A DNA stretch of 64,000 nt from Desulfobacula sp. (lineage in GTDB: Bacteria > Desulfobacterota > Desulfobacteria > Desulfobacterales > Desulfobacteraceae): NCBI GenBank assembly GCA_013792075.1, contig VMSR01000072.1, forward strand, positions 1 to 64,000. The letters are read 5' to 3'. The translations under genes and the position numbers were made by a program. Of this stretch, positions 35,934-44,597 are shown piece by piece; position 1 is the stretch's first letter; each line of letters starts with the position of its first letter. A model generated the notes under the pieces. It saw only the letters and a program-made list of their open reading frames with translations. It made no database searches and was not told the DNA's origin.

Positions 35934-36374
35934 ATGAAAATAATTTTGACAAAAAAGTCGAACAAATACCGGATACCAGCTCTGCTGGTTTTTTTTATGG
36001 TTCTGGGAGTATCGTTCACAACAAGTGTCTGTCCACAGCAGGCAAACGGGACAATGGTGATGACCCAGGCGGTCATGTGCGAATCCATTGAAACGTTTAA
36101 ACCCCTTAATCCGGCAGTGGTCTTTTCAATCTCCCAGGGAGAGGTTTATTGTTTTTCAAATTTCGATCCGGTTGTTCAGAAAACAATTGTCTTTCACAAA
36201 TGGTATAAACGGGATCAATTGATTTTTACCATGCAGTTGACCCTGATGCCGCCGAAATGGTCTTCTTTCAGCAGGATACAGCTCAGGGATGCGGATAAAG
36301 GTCCCTGGCGTGTTGAGATCCGCACTGCAGAGGACACCCTGTTACAAACCCTACGATTCAGCATAGTTGATTGA
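35934..36374 (+). CDS. DUF2914 domain protein, exported
   Basis: 146 aa. A signal peptide or anchor (about 12-38) is followed by a DUF2914 domain, seen in VYCFSNFDPVV, VFHKWYKRDQLIFTM and GPWRVEIRT with a final FSIVD. The domain is probably a small beta-sandwich of unknown function in envelope proteins. Its end abuts the diadenylate cyclase gene, so the two may be translated together and both act at the inner membrane. Confidence 0.75.
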   Translation: MKIILTKKSNKYRIPALLVFFMVLGVSFTTSVCPQQANGTMVMTQAVMCESIETFKPLNPAVVFSISQGEVYCFSNFDPVVQKTIVFHKWYKRDQLIFTMQLTLMPPKWSSFSRIQLRDADKGPWRVEIRTAEDTLLQTLRFSIVD

Positions 36375-36376
36375 CA

Positions 36377-37810
36377 ATGGAAGCTCTTTTTGATTTGTTC
36401 TCGGGATTTCGCTGGCAGGACGGACTGGATATCCTGCTGAACGCCTATATTTTATTTCGGCTCTATGTGCTGTTCAGGGGAACCAATATTATCCGGGCCA
36501 TCTTGACCATTTGCGTACTCTGGACCGTAAGCCAGGTCGCCGTTTCTTTGGGCCTTATCATAACCAACTGGGCAATGCAGGGCATTATTACCGTGGCTGC
36601 ACTGATTGTCATCATTGTTTTCAGAAATGAGATCGCCAGCGTTCTCCAGACCAAAAACCTAAAATCATTTTTATGGGGAATTCCCCGGTACCAATTTAAT
36701 ACCCCTTTGAATATCATTGTGGAAAGTGTCTACGAGCTGGCCCGAAAAAAAATAGGGGCCTTGATCGTGCTGCCCCTAAAGCAGGGCATAGACAGTGTGG
36801 TTCAAGGCGGAATTCCCATAAGGGGAAGGCTGTCCCAGGAACTGCTGGTGAGTGTTTTCTGGTCCGACAATCCCCTCCATGACGGTGCCGCCATCCTGCA
36901 GGGGGAACGGATCATCAGCGCAGGAGTGATTCTCCCCCTGTCAAAAAGCAAGGACCTGCCCTCTTTTTTCGGAACCCGGCACAGGGCGGCATGCGGACTT
37001 GCAGAACTCACCGATGCCCTGGTAATTGTTGTGTCAGAAGAACGGGGAGAGATAACCCTGTTCAAGGAAAACCAAATCCATGGGGTCCACAACCGACTGG
37101 CCCTGGGAAAATTGCTCCAGGAACATGCCGGCGATGAGTCTGCCCCGAAAGGCATCCGAAACCAGGCCATAGAGCTTTTTGCAGCCGGATTGATCAGCCT
37201 TTTGTGTTTCACAGGAATATGGCTCAGTTTTTCAAAGGGAATGGAAACCCTTGCCACCTATGAAGTGCCGGTGGAATTTATAAAACCAGACCAGCGAATG
37301 GAAATCATCTCTTCTTCTGCTTCCAATATAAAATTGCAGATCAGCGGGGCAAGAACCTTGATCAATGCGGTCAAACCCGAACAGATCAATATAAAACTAA
37401 ATTTGCTCCAGTCTGTGGTCGGCACGAACAAATTGCCCGTCACCCGGGAAAACATCATGCTTCCCCCGGGGATACGGCTCAAAAAAATAGAGCCTTCCGT
37501 ACTGGAGATCACCCTGGACGCCCTGGTTGAAAAAGAACTTTTCGTCCAGCCCCATTGGGTGGGCACCTTGCCCAAGGGACTGATCATGACCCAGGCCAGG
37601 GTGATCCCCCAAAAAGTTCTGGTCACCGGCGGAGGGCTTGCATTAAAAGAGATTGCCACAATTTTTACCGAACAGCTTTCATTGAGTGACCTGACCGAAC
37701 CGGGCACCATTGTTGCGATTCCGGTTCTGAAACCGGCATCCCTCAGGCTGAAAACAACAGAGACGATCAGGGTCCACTACCTTATTTCAAAAAAGGCCGG
37801 CGCGCGTTAA
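36377..37810 (+). CDS. Diadenylate cyclase fused to YbbR-like region (CdaA-CdaR fusion)
   Basis: 477 aa from the ATG at 36377 (a TTG at 36371 would overlap the upstream stop). Three N-terminal membrane helices (about 18-82) precede a DAC domain with the catalytic DGA (169-171, PLHDGAAIL) and RHR (201-203, GTRHRAA), as in CdaA. A further membrane helix (about 263-283) leads to an extracytoplasmic C-terminal part (about 290-475) with the beta-rich pattern of YbbR domains, the unit found in CdaR. It should make c-di-AMP from two ATP. In Firmicutes cdaA and cdaR are separate genes; here they are one chain. Confidence 0.82.
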   Translation: MEALFDLFSGFRWQDGLDILLNAYILFRLYVLFRGTNIIRAILTICVLWTVSQVAVSLGLIITNWAMQGIITVAALIVIIVFRNEIASVLQTKNLKSFLWGIPRYQFNTPLNIIVESVYELARKKIGALIVLPLKQGIDSVVQGGIPIRGRLSQELLVSVFWSDNPLHDGAAILQGERIISAGVILPLSKSKDLPSFFGTRHRAACGLAELTDALVIVVSEERGEITLFKENQIHGVHNRLALGKLLQEHAGDESAPKGIRNQAIELFAAGLISLLCFTGIWLSFSKGMETLATYEVPVEFIKPDQRMEIISSSASNIKLQISGARTLINAVKPEQINIKLNLLQSVVGTNKLPVTRENIMLPPGIRLKKIEPSVLEITLDALVEKELFVQPHWVGTLPKGLIMTQARVIPQKVLVTGGGLALKEIATIFTEQLSLSDLTEPGTIVAIPVLKPASLRLKTTETIRVHYLISKKAGAR

Positions 37811-38529
37811 ATCGGATGGGTGAGGACCATGCGGCAGATCTGACAGATCCGCTCACAGGCCAGCGGAAAATCCCATTTACCCTTGTCCCGTTCCCCTACA
37901 AAATTTGAGACAGCCCGGATTTCAATGACAGGAACCTTATACAGGGCCGCCACATGAAAGGCGGCCGCCCCTTCCATGGCCTCCATGACAGGAGAAAAGC
38001 GATCATACAGTTTTTGGGCCTGGGCAAAGGAGGGGGTGATGGAGGAAACCGTAATAAAATTGCCCAGGGCAATGGCGCCGGCAACTTCCCGGCTGAAAAG
38101 CCCGCGATAGGGTTCTAAAAGCTTTGCATCAGCCGGGTAGATACCCTGGCGGGTTAAGGGCTGACCGCAAATGAGCTCAAAGGGCAAGGGGGCATACTCT
38201 GGGGTGTCGCATCCCACCCCGGTATGGACATATTGCTCCCGGGCGGCAATACCGATATCCCCGATACCGAATCCGGATGGGGCAAAGACGCCGGCAATGC
38301 CGGTGTGGAGAATCATACTTGGCCTTTTCTGGGTAAGATAGACGGTCAGCGCATGGACTGTATTAAAAACCCCGGGTCCTGAAATCACACAATCAACAAA
38401 TGTCTGACCCAGGACCCCGGAATACAGGGTCAAGTGGGATGGGGTCTTTTCCTTGACCAGTTGTGGATGACGATCCAAAAACAGGGCCATCTCAAATTGG
38501 GTGGCACAAAGGATCAGCAGCCGTGGCAT
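37807..38529 (-). CDS. mqnB: Futalosine hydrolase
   Basis: 240 aa from the ATG at 38529 (a GTG two codons earlier is possible). Nucleoside phosphorylase/MTAN-like fold: VISGPGVFNTVHALTVYL, ILHTGIAGVF, VMEAMEGAAAFHVAALY and RAVSNFVGERDKGKWDF, the last typical of MqnB. It cleaves futalosine to hypoxanthine and dehypoxanthine futalosine in the alternative menaquinone pathway. It lies 11 bp downstream of aroQ, a shikimate-pathway gene that feeds chorismate into the same quinone route. Confidence 0.82.
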   Translation of the reverse strand: MPRLLILCATQFEMALFLDRHPQLVKEKTPSHLTLYSGVLGQTFVDCVISGPGVFNTVHALTVYLTQKRPSMILHTGIAGVFAPSGFGIGDIGIAAREQYVHTGVGCDTPEYAPLPFELICGQPLTRQGIYPADAKLLEPYRGLFSREVAGAIALGNFITVSSITPSFAQAQKLYDRFSPVMEAMEGAAAFHVAALYKVPVIEIRAVSNFVGERDKGKWDFPLACERICQICRMVLTHPI

Positions 38530-38540
38530 GGTCACATCAC

Positions 38541-38999
38541 TTAGGCTTTTAACAATTGATGAACGGCAGCCAGGGCCATCTGATATCCGTAATGACCGAA
38601 TCCGATGACATGGCCCGTGGCAATATCCGCCAGAAAGGATGTGTGACGGAAGGGCTCCCGCTTGTGAATATTGGACAAATGGACCTCCACAATGGGACAG
38701 GACAATAGGAGCAGCGCATCCCGCAATGCCACGGAGGTATGGGTCAGGGCACCGGGGTTGATGATAATACCGGCGGGATTTTCTTCAAAAATTTTGTGAA
38801 TTCTGTCCAGAATCACCCCTTCATGGTTGGACTGGAAAAAATCAAGTTCCAGGCCCAACGCCTTTGCGGCAGTTCCAAGCCCCCGATTGATCTCATCCAG
38901 GCCAAGGGATCCATACAGATGGGGTTCCCGTTTGCCCAGCATATTCAAATTCGGACCATTTATCACATGGACCCGTGGTCCGGCCTCTTTTGTTTGCAT
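38541..38999 (-). CDS. aroQ: Type II 3-dehydroquinate dehydratase
   Basis: 152 aa from the ATG at 38999 (AAGG upstream; a GTG two codons earlier is possible). The N-terminal VINGPNLNMLGKREPHLYG contains the family signature with its flexible lid, followed by SNHEGVILDRIH, INPGALTHTSVALRDAL (catalytic Asn/His) and VEVHLSNIHKREPFRH. It dehydrates 3-dehydroquinate in the shikimate pathway. mqnB follows closely. Confidence 0.92.
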   Translation of the reverse strand: MQTKEAGPRVHVINGPNLNMLGKREPHLYGSLGLDEINRGLGTAAKALGLELDFFQSNHEGVILDRIHKIFEENPAGIIINPGALTHTSVALRDALLLLSCPIVEVHLSNIHKREPFRHTSFLADIATGHVIGFGHYGYQMALAAVHQLLKA

Positions 39000-39130
39000 G
39001 TTCACCTTAAGTTTTTTCCTTCCACTGCCCGGCTGGGTATCCTGAAAAATCAGCCGGGTGTTCCCGGCAGAATATCAACGGAAAAAGCCCTAAAATATTT
39101 TTATTGCTTTTCCCGTTGATCCTTCTGAAA

Positions 39131-39724
39131 TTAACGTGTCTTGGCCGCCTCAATCCCAAGTTCAAAGGCAACAAGATTCTTTTCAAGAAAGGAGGACTTG
39201 GTCCTTCGGCGGATGGCCTCAACCACATTTTCCTTTGTAAACCCCAAGGCCCCGGTCTGGATAAGGGCTCCCAAAAGCACAATATTGACGCTCATGGGGC
39301 TGCCGGCTTCCCTGGCAAGTTTCATGGCGTCAAAGGCGACAAGCCCTGCGGTCTTGGCCGCAAGCAGACGCTTGATTTCCGCCACCTCAGGATATGCCCC
39401 TTTGCCGATACCCACGGTAAAGGGCGGCAGGGTTGCGGTGTTGGTGATCACCATTGTTTTTTTGCTGCACCGCTTGATGGCGCGAAGGGTTTCGGCCGGT
39501 TCAAAGCCCAGGAGAATATCGGCTTCCCCGTCTGAAATGATCGAGCTTGTTGCATCCCCGAACACAATGGCCGATTCCACCACACCACCGCGCTGGGCCA
39601 TACCGTGTATCTCACTCATTCGTACCGGCACCCCTGAAATCAAAGCAGCTTCACCCAGCACCTTGGAAGCCAGAAGATTGCCTTGTCCGCCAACGGCTAC
39701 AATTACAAGCCTGGTTGTTTCCAT
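39131..39724 (-). CDS. iorB: Indolepyruvate:ferredoxin oxidoreductase, beta subunit
   Basis: 197 aa. The N-terminal VIVAVGGQGNLLASKVLGEAA and SEIHGMAQRGGVVESAI identify the gamma-type domain of 2-oxoacid:ferredoxin oxidoreductases as found in IorB. It pairs with IorA, encoded 26 bp upstream in the same operon, to decarboxylate arylpyruvates (from aromatic amino acid transamination) to acyl-CoA, reducing ferredoxin; the enzyme can also run in the reductive direction. Start supported by AAGGATA. Confidence 0.88.
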   Translation of the reverse strand: METTRLVIVAVGGQGNLLASKVLGEAALISGVPVRMSEIHGMAQRGGVVESAIVFGDATSSIISDGEADILLGFEPAETLRAIKRCSKKTMVITNTATLPPFTVGIGKGAYPEVAEIKRLLAAKTAGLVAFDAMKLAREAGSPMSVNIVLLGALIQTGALGFTKENVVEAIRRRTKSSFLEKNLVAFELGIEAAKTR

Positions 39725-39750
39725 ATCTTTTTGGTATCCTTTTCTTAGGG

Positions 39751-41607
39751 TTATTTTTTCAAGGGCCTGATGGCATTTTCAGGACAGATCTGGGCGCAAA
39801 GGGCACAGCCCACACAGGTATCGGCATCAATTTTCACCCGGCCGTCCTCAATATAAAAAGAAGGGCAGGCAATGCCGTTGATACAGTCTTTGTGGTCTGT
39901 ACATTTATCCGAGACCATGAAAGGCCTGGCCGTTTTCAATTTGATGCTCTTGGCAAAAAGAATACAGGGTTCCTGGGATATGATTACGGAAACCCCTTTG
40001 AATGCAAGGGCCTCCTTGATAACCTCGATGCTCTTTTGCACCTTAAAGGGTTTGACGATGGATACATGTTCCACCCCCAGGGCCCGGACCAGGGTTTCAA
40101 TGTTCACCCGGCCGTAGGTGTCAAGGCCAAACCGATTCATATCAACACCCGGATGGGGCTGGTGGCCGGTCATGGCCGTAATATCATTTTCAAGGATGAC
40201 CAGGGTAAAATTATGACGGTTGAAAACCGCATTCACAAGACCTGTGATGCCCGAGTGGAAAAAGGTGGAGTCGCCTATAAACGAGACCACTTTCTGGTCG
40301 GTTGCCTGGCCGAAACCGCAGGCGGTACTGACCGAAGATCCCATGCAGATGACAAAATCACCCATGTTCAGGGGAGGCAGAAACCCCAGGGTATAGCATC
40401 CGATGTCCGTGGGACAGATGATGTCCATTTCCATCTCTTTGGCCGCCCGCTTTATTTCGTAGAAGGTTGCCCTGTGTGAACATCCCGAACAAAGATTGGG
40501 AGGCCGCATGGCAATTTCCGGCACATCCGAGGTATCCATCCCCGGGGCCGGGGTATACGCAATGCCAAAATACTGGGCAATATTTTTCCGGACCATGGCC
40601 GGGTCATATTCAAACAGCCGGGAAAAAAGTTCCTTGGATTTGCCCTTTATGGGAATGACGATGGAAGCTTCCTGGCCAAAGGCTTTAACGGCTTCTTCCA
40701 TGAAAGGCTCACCCTCTTCAATGACCAATACCTTGTCGCACTCGGCCAAAAAGCTTTTTATCAGGTGTTCCGGAAGGGGATTGGAAAATCCGATCCTCAA
40801 GATCCGGGTCTGATCTTCCATACCCAGATCTTTTACGGCATCTTCTGCATAATGGAAGCTCACCCCATTGGTGATGATGCCAAATTTGCCCTTGCCCTGG
40901 ACAAAATTAAATTTGGAAGACTCGGCCAATTGACCTGCTTTTTCCAGCTTTTCCAGCAACTTGACATGGAGTCCGCGGGAAACATTGGGAACCGTAACAC
41001 ACCGATAGGGGTCCCGGATAAACCGGCCCTTTGTATGGGGTTTTTGTATATTGCCAAGGGTCACAAATGCGTTGGAGTGGTTGATCCGTGTGGTGGTCCT
41101 CAACAAAACGGGCTGGCCAAGGGCTTCCGACAGCTCAAAGGCTTCTTTTATCATCTCCTTTGCTTCTGCCACCGAAGAGGGTTCGAGCATGGGGAAACCG
41201 CCGAACTTTGCATAATACCGGTTGTCCTGCTCGTTCTGGCTGGAGAACATGGCCGGGTCATCTGCACTCAAGATGACCATGCCGCCGGTGACCCCCACAT
41301 AGGCCAGTGTCATCAGCGGATCAGCCGCTACGTTCACCCCAACATGCTTCATCATGCAAAAGGTACGAAGACCGGAGTTTGCAGCCGCAGCCGCAACCTC
41401 CAGAGCCACCTTTTCATTGGTACTGTACTCAAAATACAGATCCGATTCTTGGGACATCTGGAAAAGATTCAGAGAGATTTCAGAAGAAGGGGTACCCGGA
41501 TAGGTGGTGGCAAATGCCACGCCTGCCTCAATGGCGCCCCTTGCGATGGCTTCGTTCCCCAGGAGCATTATTTTCTCACCCGGGCTGTCATTTAAAAGTT
41601 TATGCAT
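39751..41607 (-). CDS. iorA: Indolepyruvate:ferredoxin oxidoreductase, alpha subunit
   Basis: 618 aa. N-terminal pyrimidine-binding domain (GNEAIARGAIEAGVAFATTYPG; MKHVGVNVAADPLM), a central domain, a TPP-pyrophosphate domain (CSGCSHRATF, GDSTFFHSGITGLVNAV, LENDITAMTGHQPHPG) and a C-terminal ferredoxin-like domain with CTDHKDCINGIACP and CVGCALCAQICPENA for two [4Fe-4S] clusters. This is the complete IorA architecture. Start fixed by AAGGAG upstream of 41607. The downstream gene encodes IorB. Confidence 0.92.
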   Translation of the reverse strand: MHKLLNDSPGEKIMLLGNEAIARGAIEAGVAFATTYPGTPSSEISLNLFQMSQESDLYFEYSTNEKVALEVAAAAANSGLRTFCMMKHVGVNVAADPLMTLAYVGVTGGMVILSADDPAMFSSQNEQDNRYYAKFGGFPMLEPSSVAEAKEMIKEAFELSEALGQPVLLRTTTRINHSNAFVTLGNIQKPHTKGRFIRDPYRCVTVPNVSRGLHVKLLEKLEKAGQLAESSKFNFVQGKGKFGIITNGVSFHYAEDAVKDLGMEDQTRILRIGFSNPLPEHLIKSFLAECDKVLVIEEGEPFMEEAVKAFGQEASIVIPIKGKSKELFSRLFEYDPAMVRKNIAQYFGIAYTPAPGMDTSDVPEIAMRPPNLCSGCSHRATFYEIKRAAKEMEMDIICPTDIGCYTLGFLPPLNMGDFVICMGSSVSTACGFGQATDQKVVSFIGDSTFFHSGITGLVNAVFNRHNFTLVILENDITAMTGHQPHPGVDMNRFGLDTYGRVNIETLVRALGVEHVSIVKPFKVQKSIEVIKEALAFKGVSVIISQEPCILFAKSIKLKTARPFMVSDKCTDHKDCINGIACPSFYIEDGRVKIDADTCVGCALCAQICPENAIRPLKK

Positions 41608-41642
41608 TTGTTCTCCTTGATTTGAGACGTTTTACACGAGAC

Positions 41643-41942
41643 TTAAGCGTACAATTTTTCCGCATCTTCAAGGGAGGAAGCGTATCCCTTGAATCCTTCC
41701 ACATCTTCACAGGAGTTAATGGAACCACCGGCAAAAAAGCCTTCCACCATGGTTTTCTCACCATGGCGGATCAGTCCCATGAACAGGACAGAGACAAGAC
41801 TGATATCGCCTTTCCCTTTTTCAACTGCAAATTCCAGGGGCGTTTTTGTCTTGTAAACTGCATACAGGTTGTTTTGAACGGGCATAAGCTGAACAATCTC
41901 AGGGTGGTGGTGGTGAGAATGTTCGTTACAATTATTGCACAT
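41643..41942 (-). CDS. Small protein with Cys/His-rich N-terminus, function unknown
   Basis: 99 aa, not recognised. It begins MCNNCNEHSHHHH, a CxxC followed by a His cluster that looks able to bind a transition metal; the rest is a compact mixed alpha/beta sequence with a Gly-rich centre (VEGFFAGGS). AAAGG lies eight bases before the start. It sits between the phosphoesterase and iorA on the same strand, 35 bp upstream of iorA, and could be the first gene of the ior transcript; a metal-carrier or sensor role would be a guess. Confidence 0.6.
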   Translation of the reverse strand: MCNNCNEHSHHHHPEIVQLMPVQNNLYAVYKTKTPLEFAVEKGKGDISLVSVLFMGLIRHGEKTMVEGFFAGGSINSCEDVEGFKGYASSLEDAEKLYA

Positions 41943-41970
41943 GATCTTTGGCCTTTCTTTTATTTAAGGG

Positions 41971-42714
41971 TTAGTATCTGTTGCCGGCTTTTTTAAGCAG
42001 GAGCGCATACTGAATGGGAATACCGGCCTTTTTCATTTTTCTTATCACTTTGGGTATATCATAGGACACAAACCGTGGCTCAATGGTATTCTCCACAGAA
42101 TCCCATACAACATAGTTAGCTTCATTATAGCCGTCACGTGGCTGTCCAACACTACCGGTATTTATAATATATTTATATTCTTTTGCAAGGAAAACTCTTG
42201 ATTTTGTAAAGTTTTTCTTTTTCACCCCTCCTGGGACCATCTCGTAAACCATGAGTTCATGGGTATGGCCCACAAAACAAATCTTCTCTTTCAGGGCGTC
42301 CATGGTGTGGAGAAGACAGGTTGTCTTTTCCTTGAAAATATACCGGTCCACAAGATCCGGGGGGGCTCCGTGTACAAATCGCGCACCATGGTGGACCAGA
42401 AAGAGGGGAAGGGTAGACAGATAGTCAATGGAAGCTTGTGACATCAATTGCCGGTTGATCATAAGGGCTTTTTTGGCCTGGGGATTAAAAGGCCTTAAAA
42501 AATTTTCATCCACCAGGGCCCGTTCATGGTTTCCCATGACCGAGAAAATTCGCTGCCGCTTTAACGCCAGAATCACCTGTTCGGGTTCCGGTCCATACCC
42601 AATGTTATCTCCCAGGGATACCACCTGGTCAACACCGGCAATTGCAATGTCCGCCATTACAGCCGAAAATGCTTCCATATTGCTGTGTATGTCGGAAATA
42701 ACAGCGATGCGCAT
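41971..42714 (-). CDS. Metallophosphoesterase (YfcE/MJ0936-like)
   Basis: 247 aa. Calcineurin-like motifs: ISDIHSN, SLGDNIGYGP, MGNHERAL, FVHGAP and VGHTHELMV, ending with NTGSVGQPRDG. These supply all dinuclear-metal ligands of the family of small cytosolic phosphodiesterases/phosphatases. Substrate unknown. It begins 2 bp after the hslO stop codon, so translation is probably coupled. Confidence 0.85.
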   Translation of the reverse strand: MRIAVISDIHSNMEAFSAVMADIAIAGVDQVVSLGDNIGYGPEPEQVILALKRQRIFSVMGNHERALVDENFLRPFNPQAKKALMINRQLMSQASIDYLSTLPLFLVHHGARFVHGAPPDLVDRYIFKEKTTCLLHTMDALKEKICFVGHTHELMVYEMVPGGVKKKNFTKSRVFLAKEYKYIINTGSVGQPRDGYNEANYVVWDSVENTIEPRFVSYDIPKVIRKMKKAGIPIQYALLLKKAGNRY

Positions 42715-42716
42715 GA

Positions 42717-43634
42717 TTAAAAGGACATCATATCATCTTTGGAAAATTGGTATAGTGTATTACAATGATGGCACCTGGCTTCAACGGGGAAAGGCCCTTT
42801 TGCCCTTATCTCATCCATATCATGGGCTGACAGGTTTCTAAGATAGTCTTCCATTCTCTTCCGGGTACACCGGCAGAAAAATTCCACCCGGGAATTGTCC
42901 AGAAACCGAGGCGACAGGCTGGAGAACTCTTTTTCAATGAGCTGTTCAGGAGCGTCTCCCCTGGCAAAGGCTTCCCCCAGGGAATGAATCTGCTGGATCC
43001 TGTTTTCCGCCTCAATGACCTGTTCCGGCAAAACACCTGGCATGGCCTGGAGAAAAATACCGCCAGCACCGGTCACCTCCTCTTTCTCATTAAAAAACAG
43101 GCTCAGCTTGAAGCCCGTGGGAATCTGCTCGGATCTTAGGAAATAAGCGGCCAGATCCTCGGCAATACTGCCGTGTTCCAGGGTGATCTGACCGGAATAG
43201 GGGTTTTTTGCATCCTCAAGATATTTGGTTATGGTTAAAAACCCGGCACCAAACAGGCTGGACAGAGATTTAATCTGCTTGGGGTCTTCCAGCAGGATCT
43301 CATTGGTTTTCAGGGATCCTTTGACCTCCCCAAAGGTATTGGCTTCCACATCCAGTCCCTGGGCAGGTCCTGAACACCGGATATTCATGCTGATCCTGTC
43401 CTTGCCCTTAAGGCTTGCACACATGAGGGTCGTGGCAATATAGGCCTGGCCCAGAACCAGTGTTTCCAGGGGCCCAAGTCCGTGGTTGGCCCGCATTTCA
43501 TTGACCATCCGGGTGGTGTGGACCACCGCCCCCTTAATCATGCCGCCGGCCATGAGAAACCGATACATCCGGTCTTTGGCAGCGGCTTTGAATTGCGCTT
43601 TTACATCTTTGTCAAAAATATCTTTTTTTATCAT
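42717..43634 (-). CDS. hslO: Redox-regulated chaperone Hsp33
   Basis: 305 aa. N-terminal domain with RMVNEMRANHGLGPL and a C-terminal zinc switch of CRC and CHHC spaced about 30 residues apart (FFCRCTRKRM, ARCHHCNTLY), the four cysteines that release zinc and form disulfides when Hsp33 is activated by oxidation. It holds unfolding proteins in the cytosol during oxidative stress, relevant to an anaerobe exposed to oxygen. First gene of a pair with a phosphoesterase. Confidence 0.9.
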   Translation of the reverse strand: MIKKDIFDKDVKAQFKAAAKDRMYRFLMAGGMIKGAVVHTTRMVNEMRANHGLGPLETLVLGQAYIATTLMCASLKGKDRISMNIRCSGPAQGLDVEANTFGEVKGSLKTNEILLEDPKQIKSLSSLFGAGFLTITKYLEDAKNPYSGQITLEHGSIAEDLAAYFLRSEQIPTGFKLSLFFNEKEEVTGAGGIFLQAMPGVLPEQVIEAENRIQQIHSLGEAFARGDAPEQLIEKEFSSLSPRFLDNSRVEFFCRCTRKRMEDYLRNLSAHDMDEIRAKGPFPVEARCHHCNTLYQFSKDDMMSF

Positions 43635-43896
43635 AATTGTGTTCGCCTTACGTATTTTTTATCCACTTAAGTCTTTCTTATCCATAGGGTGATTTTTATC
43701 CGGCCAGAGGCAGGTGGTTAAACAATAGCATGGTTTCTATTATAAGCCCTTGTAACAGATTGTAAACCATTGATATGCGTTCTTTTATCTTCAAGGATTT
43801 AACCGCTATACAGACAAAGAGAATAAGGGTATAAGAACTATTCTTAGACACCTTGCAGGGAATGCCTGCTATTTTAAAAATTCTATTTACCGGGAT

Positions 43897-44547
43897 ATGA
43901 TTCCAATGACACACCTAAAAGAGTGTACACAATGCGGCACCTGCTGTGAAAAAGGAGGTCCTGCATTGCACCACCAGGATCTGCCGTTAATAGAAAAAGG
44001 AAGCTTATCCGTTGAAGACCTCATCACCATCAGAAAGGGGGAGCTGGTCCATTATCCGGCCACAAATACCATTAAACCGGCAAAAACAGAATTTCTAAAA
44101 ATCAAGGGCACAAAAGGATCATGGGCCTGTACCTTTTACAATAAAACCAGCAGGAAATGCACCCGATACGACAATCGCCCCCTTTCCTGCGGTGCCCTGA
44201 AGTGCTGGGATACAGAAGAAAGCCTCAAACTTGCCGGCAAAAACCTCGTTTCAAGGCTTGACGTGGTGAAAGAAAATGATCCCATGAGAGAACAGCTGAT
44301 TGCCCATGAGTTGCTGTTTCCCCTGCCGGATCTGGAGGCCCTCTCCCGCCCCTCCAAAAAGAGGGTGAAAAAACTTGAGCAGATCTGTAACAAAGAGATT
44401 GCCCACCGCATAAAGGCTGTGGGTGAATTTCATCTTTCGGTTGCACAGGAAGTGTTTTATTTTGGACGACCGATTTTTGGACTGCTGGCCCCCCTGGGAT
44501 TTATTGTCAAGGAAGCCGGTACCGGCATAAAACTCCGGTTTAGATAA
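43897..44547 (+). CDS. YkgJ family cysteine cluster protein
   Basis: 216 aa. Cys residues in CTQCGTCCEKGG, WACTFY, KCTRYDNRPLSCGALKCW give the pattern of the YkgJ/CxxCxxCC family, thought to bind zinc or an iron-sulfur cluster; the function is not established. The C-terminal half is helical without a recognised domain. The start may be the ATG at 43897 or the one at 43906. It stands alone between divergent hslO and convergent comM. Confidence 0.7.
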   Translation: MIPMTHLKECTQCGTCCEKGGPALHHQDLPLIEKGSLSVEDLITIRKGELVHYPATNTIKPAKTEFLKIKGTKGSWACTFYNKTSRKCTRYDNRPLSCGALKCWDTEESLKLAGKNLVSRLDVVKENDPMREQLIAHELLFPLPDLEALSRPSKKRVKKLEQICNKEIAHRIKAVGEFHLSVAQEVFYFGRPIFGLLAPLGFIVKEAGTGIKLRFR

Positions 44548-44597
44548 GACGTCTCTTATAAATTTCCATTTTTTTCTCCATGGACTGCTCCTTGATA

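Noticed and set aside
39028-39058. 8-bp hairpin CCCGGCTG/CAGCCGGG between iorB and aroQ as a terminator
   Set aside because: Neither strand has a T tract after the stem, so I see only a possible RNA structure.
43696-43914. 72-codon minus-strand frame upstream of hslO
   Set aside because: Overlaps the start of the YkgJ-family gene on the other strand and has no ribosome binding site or recognisable pattern.
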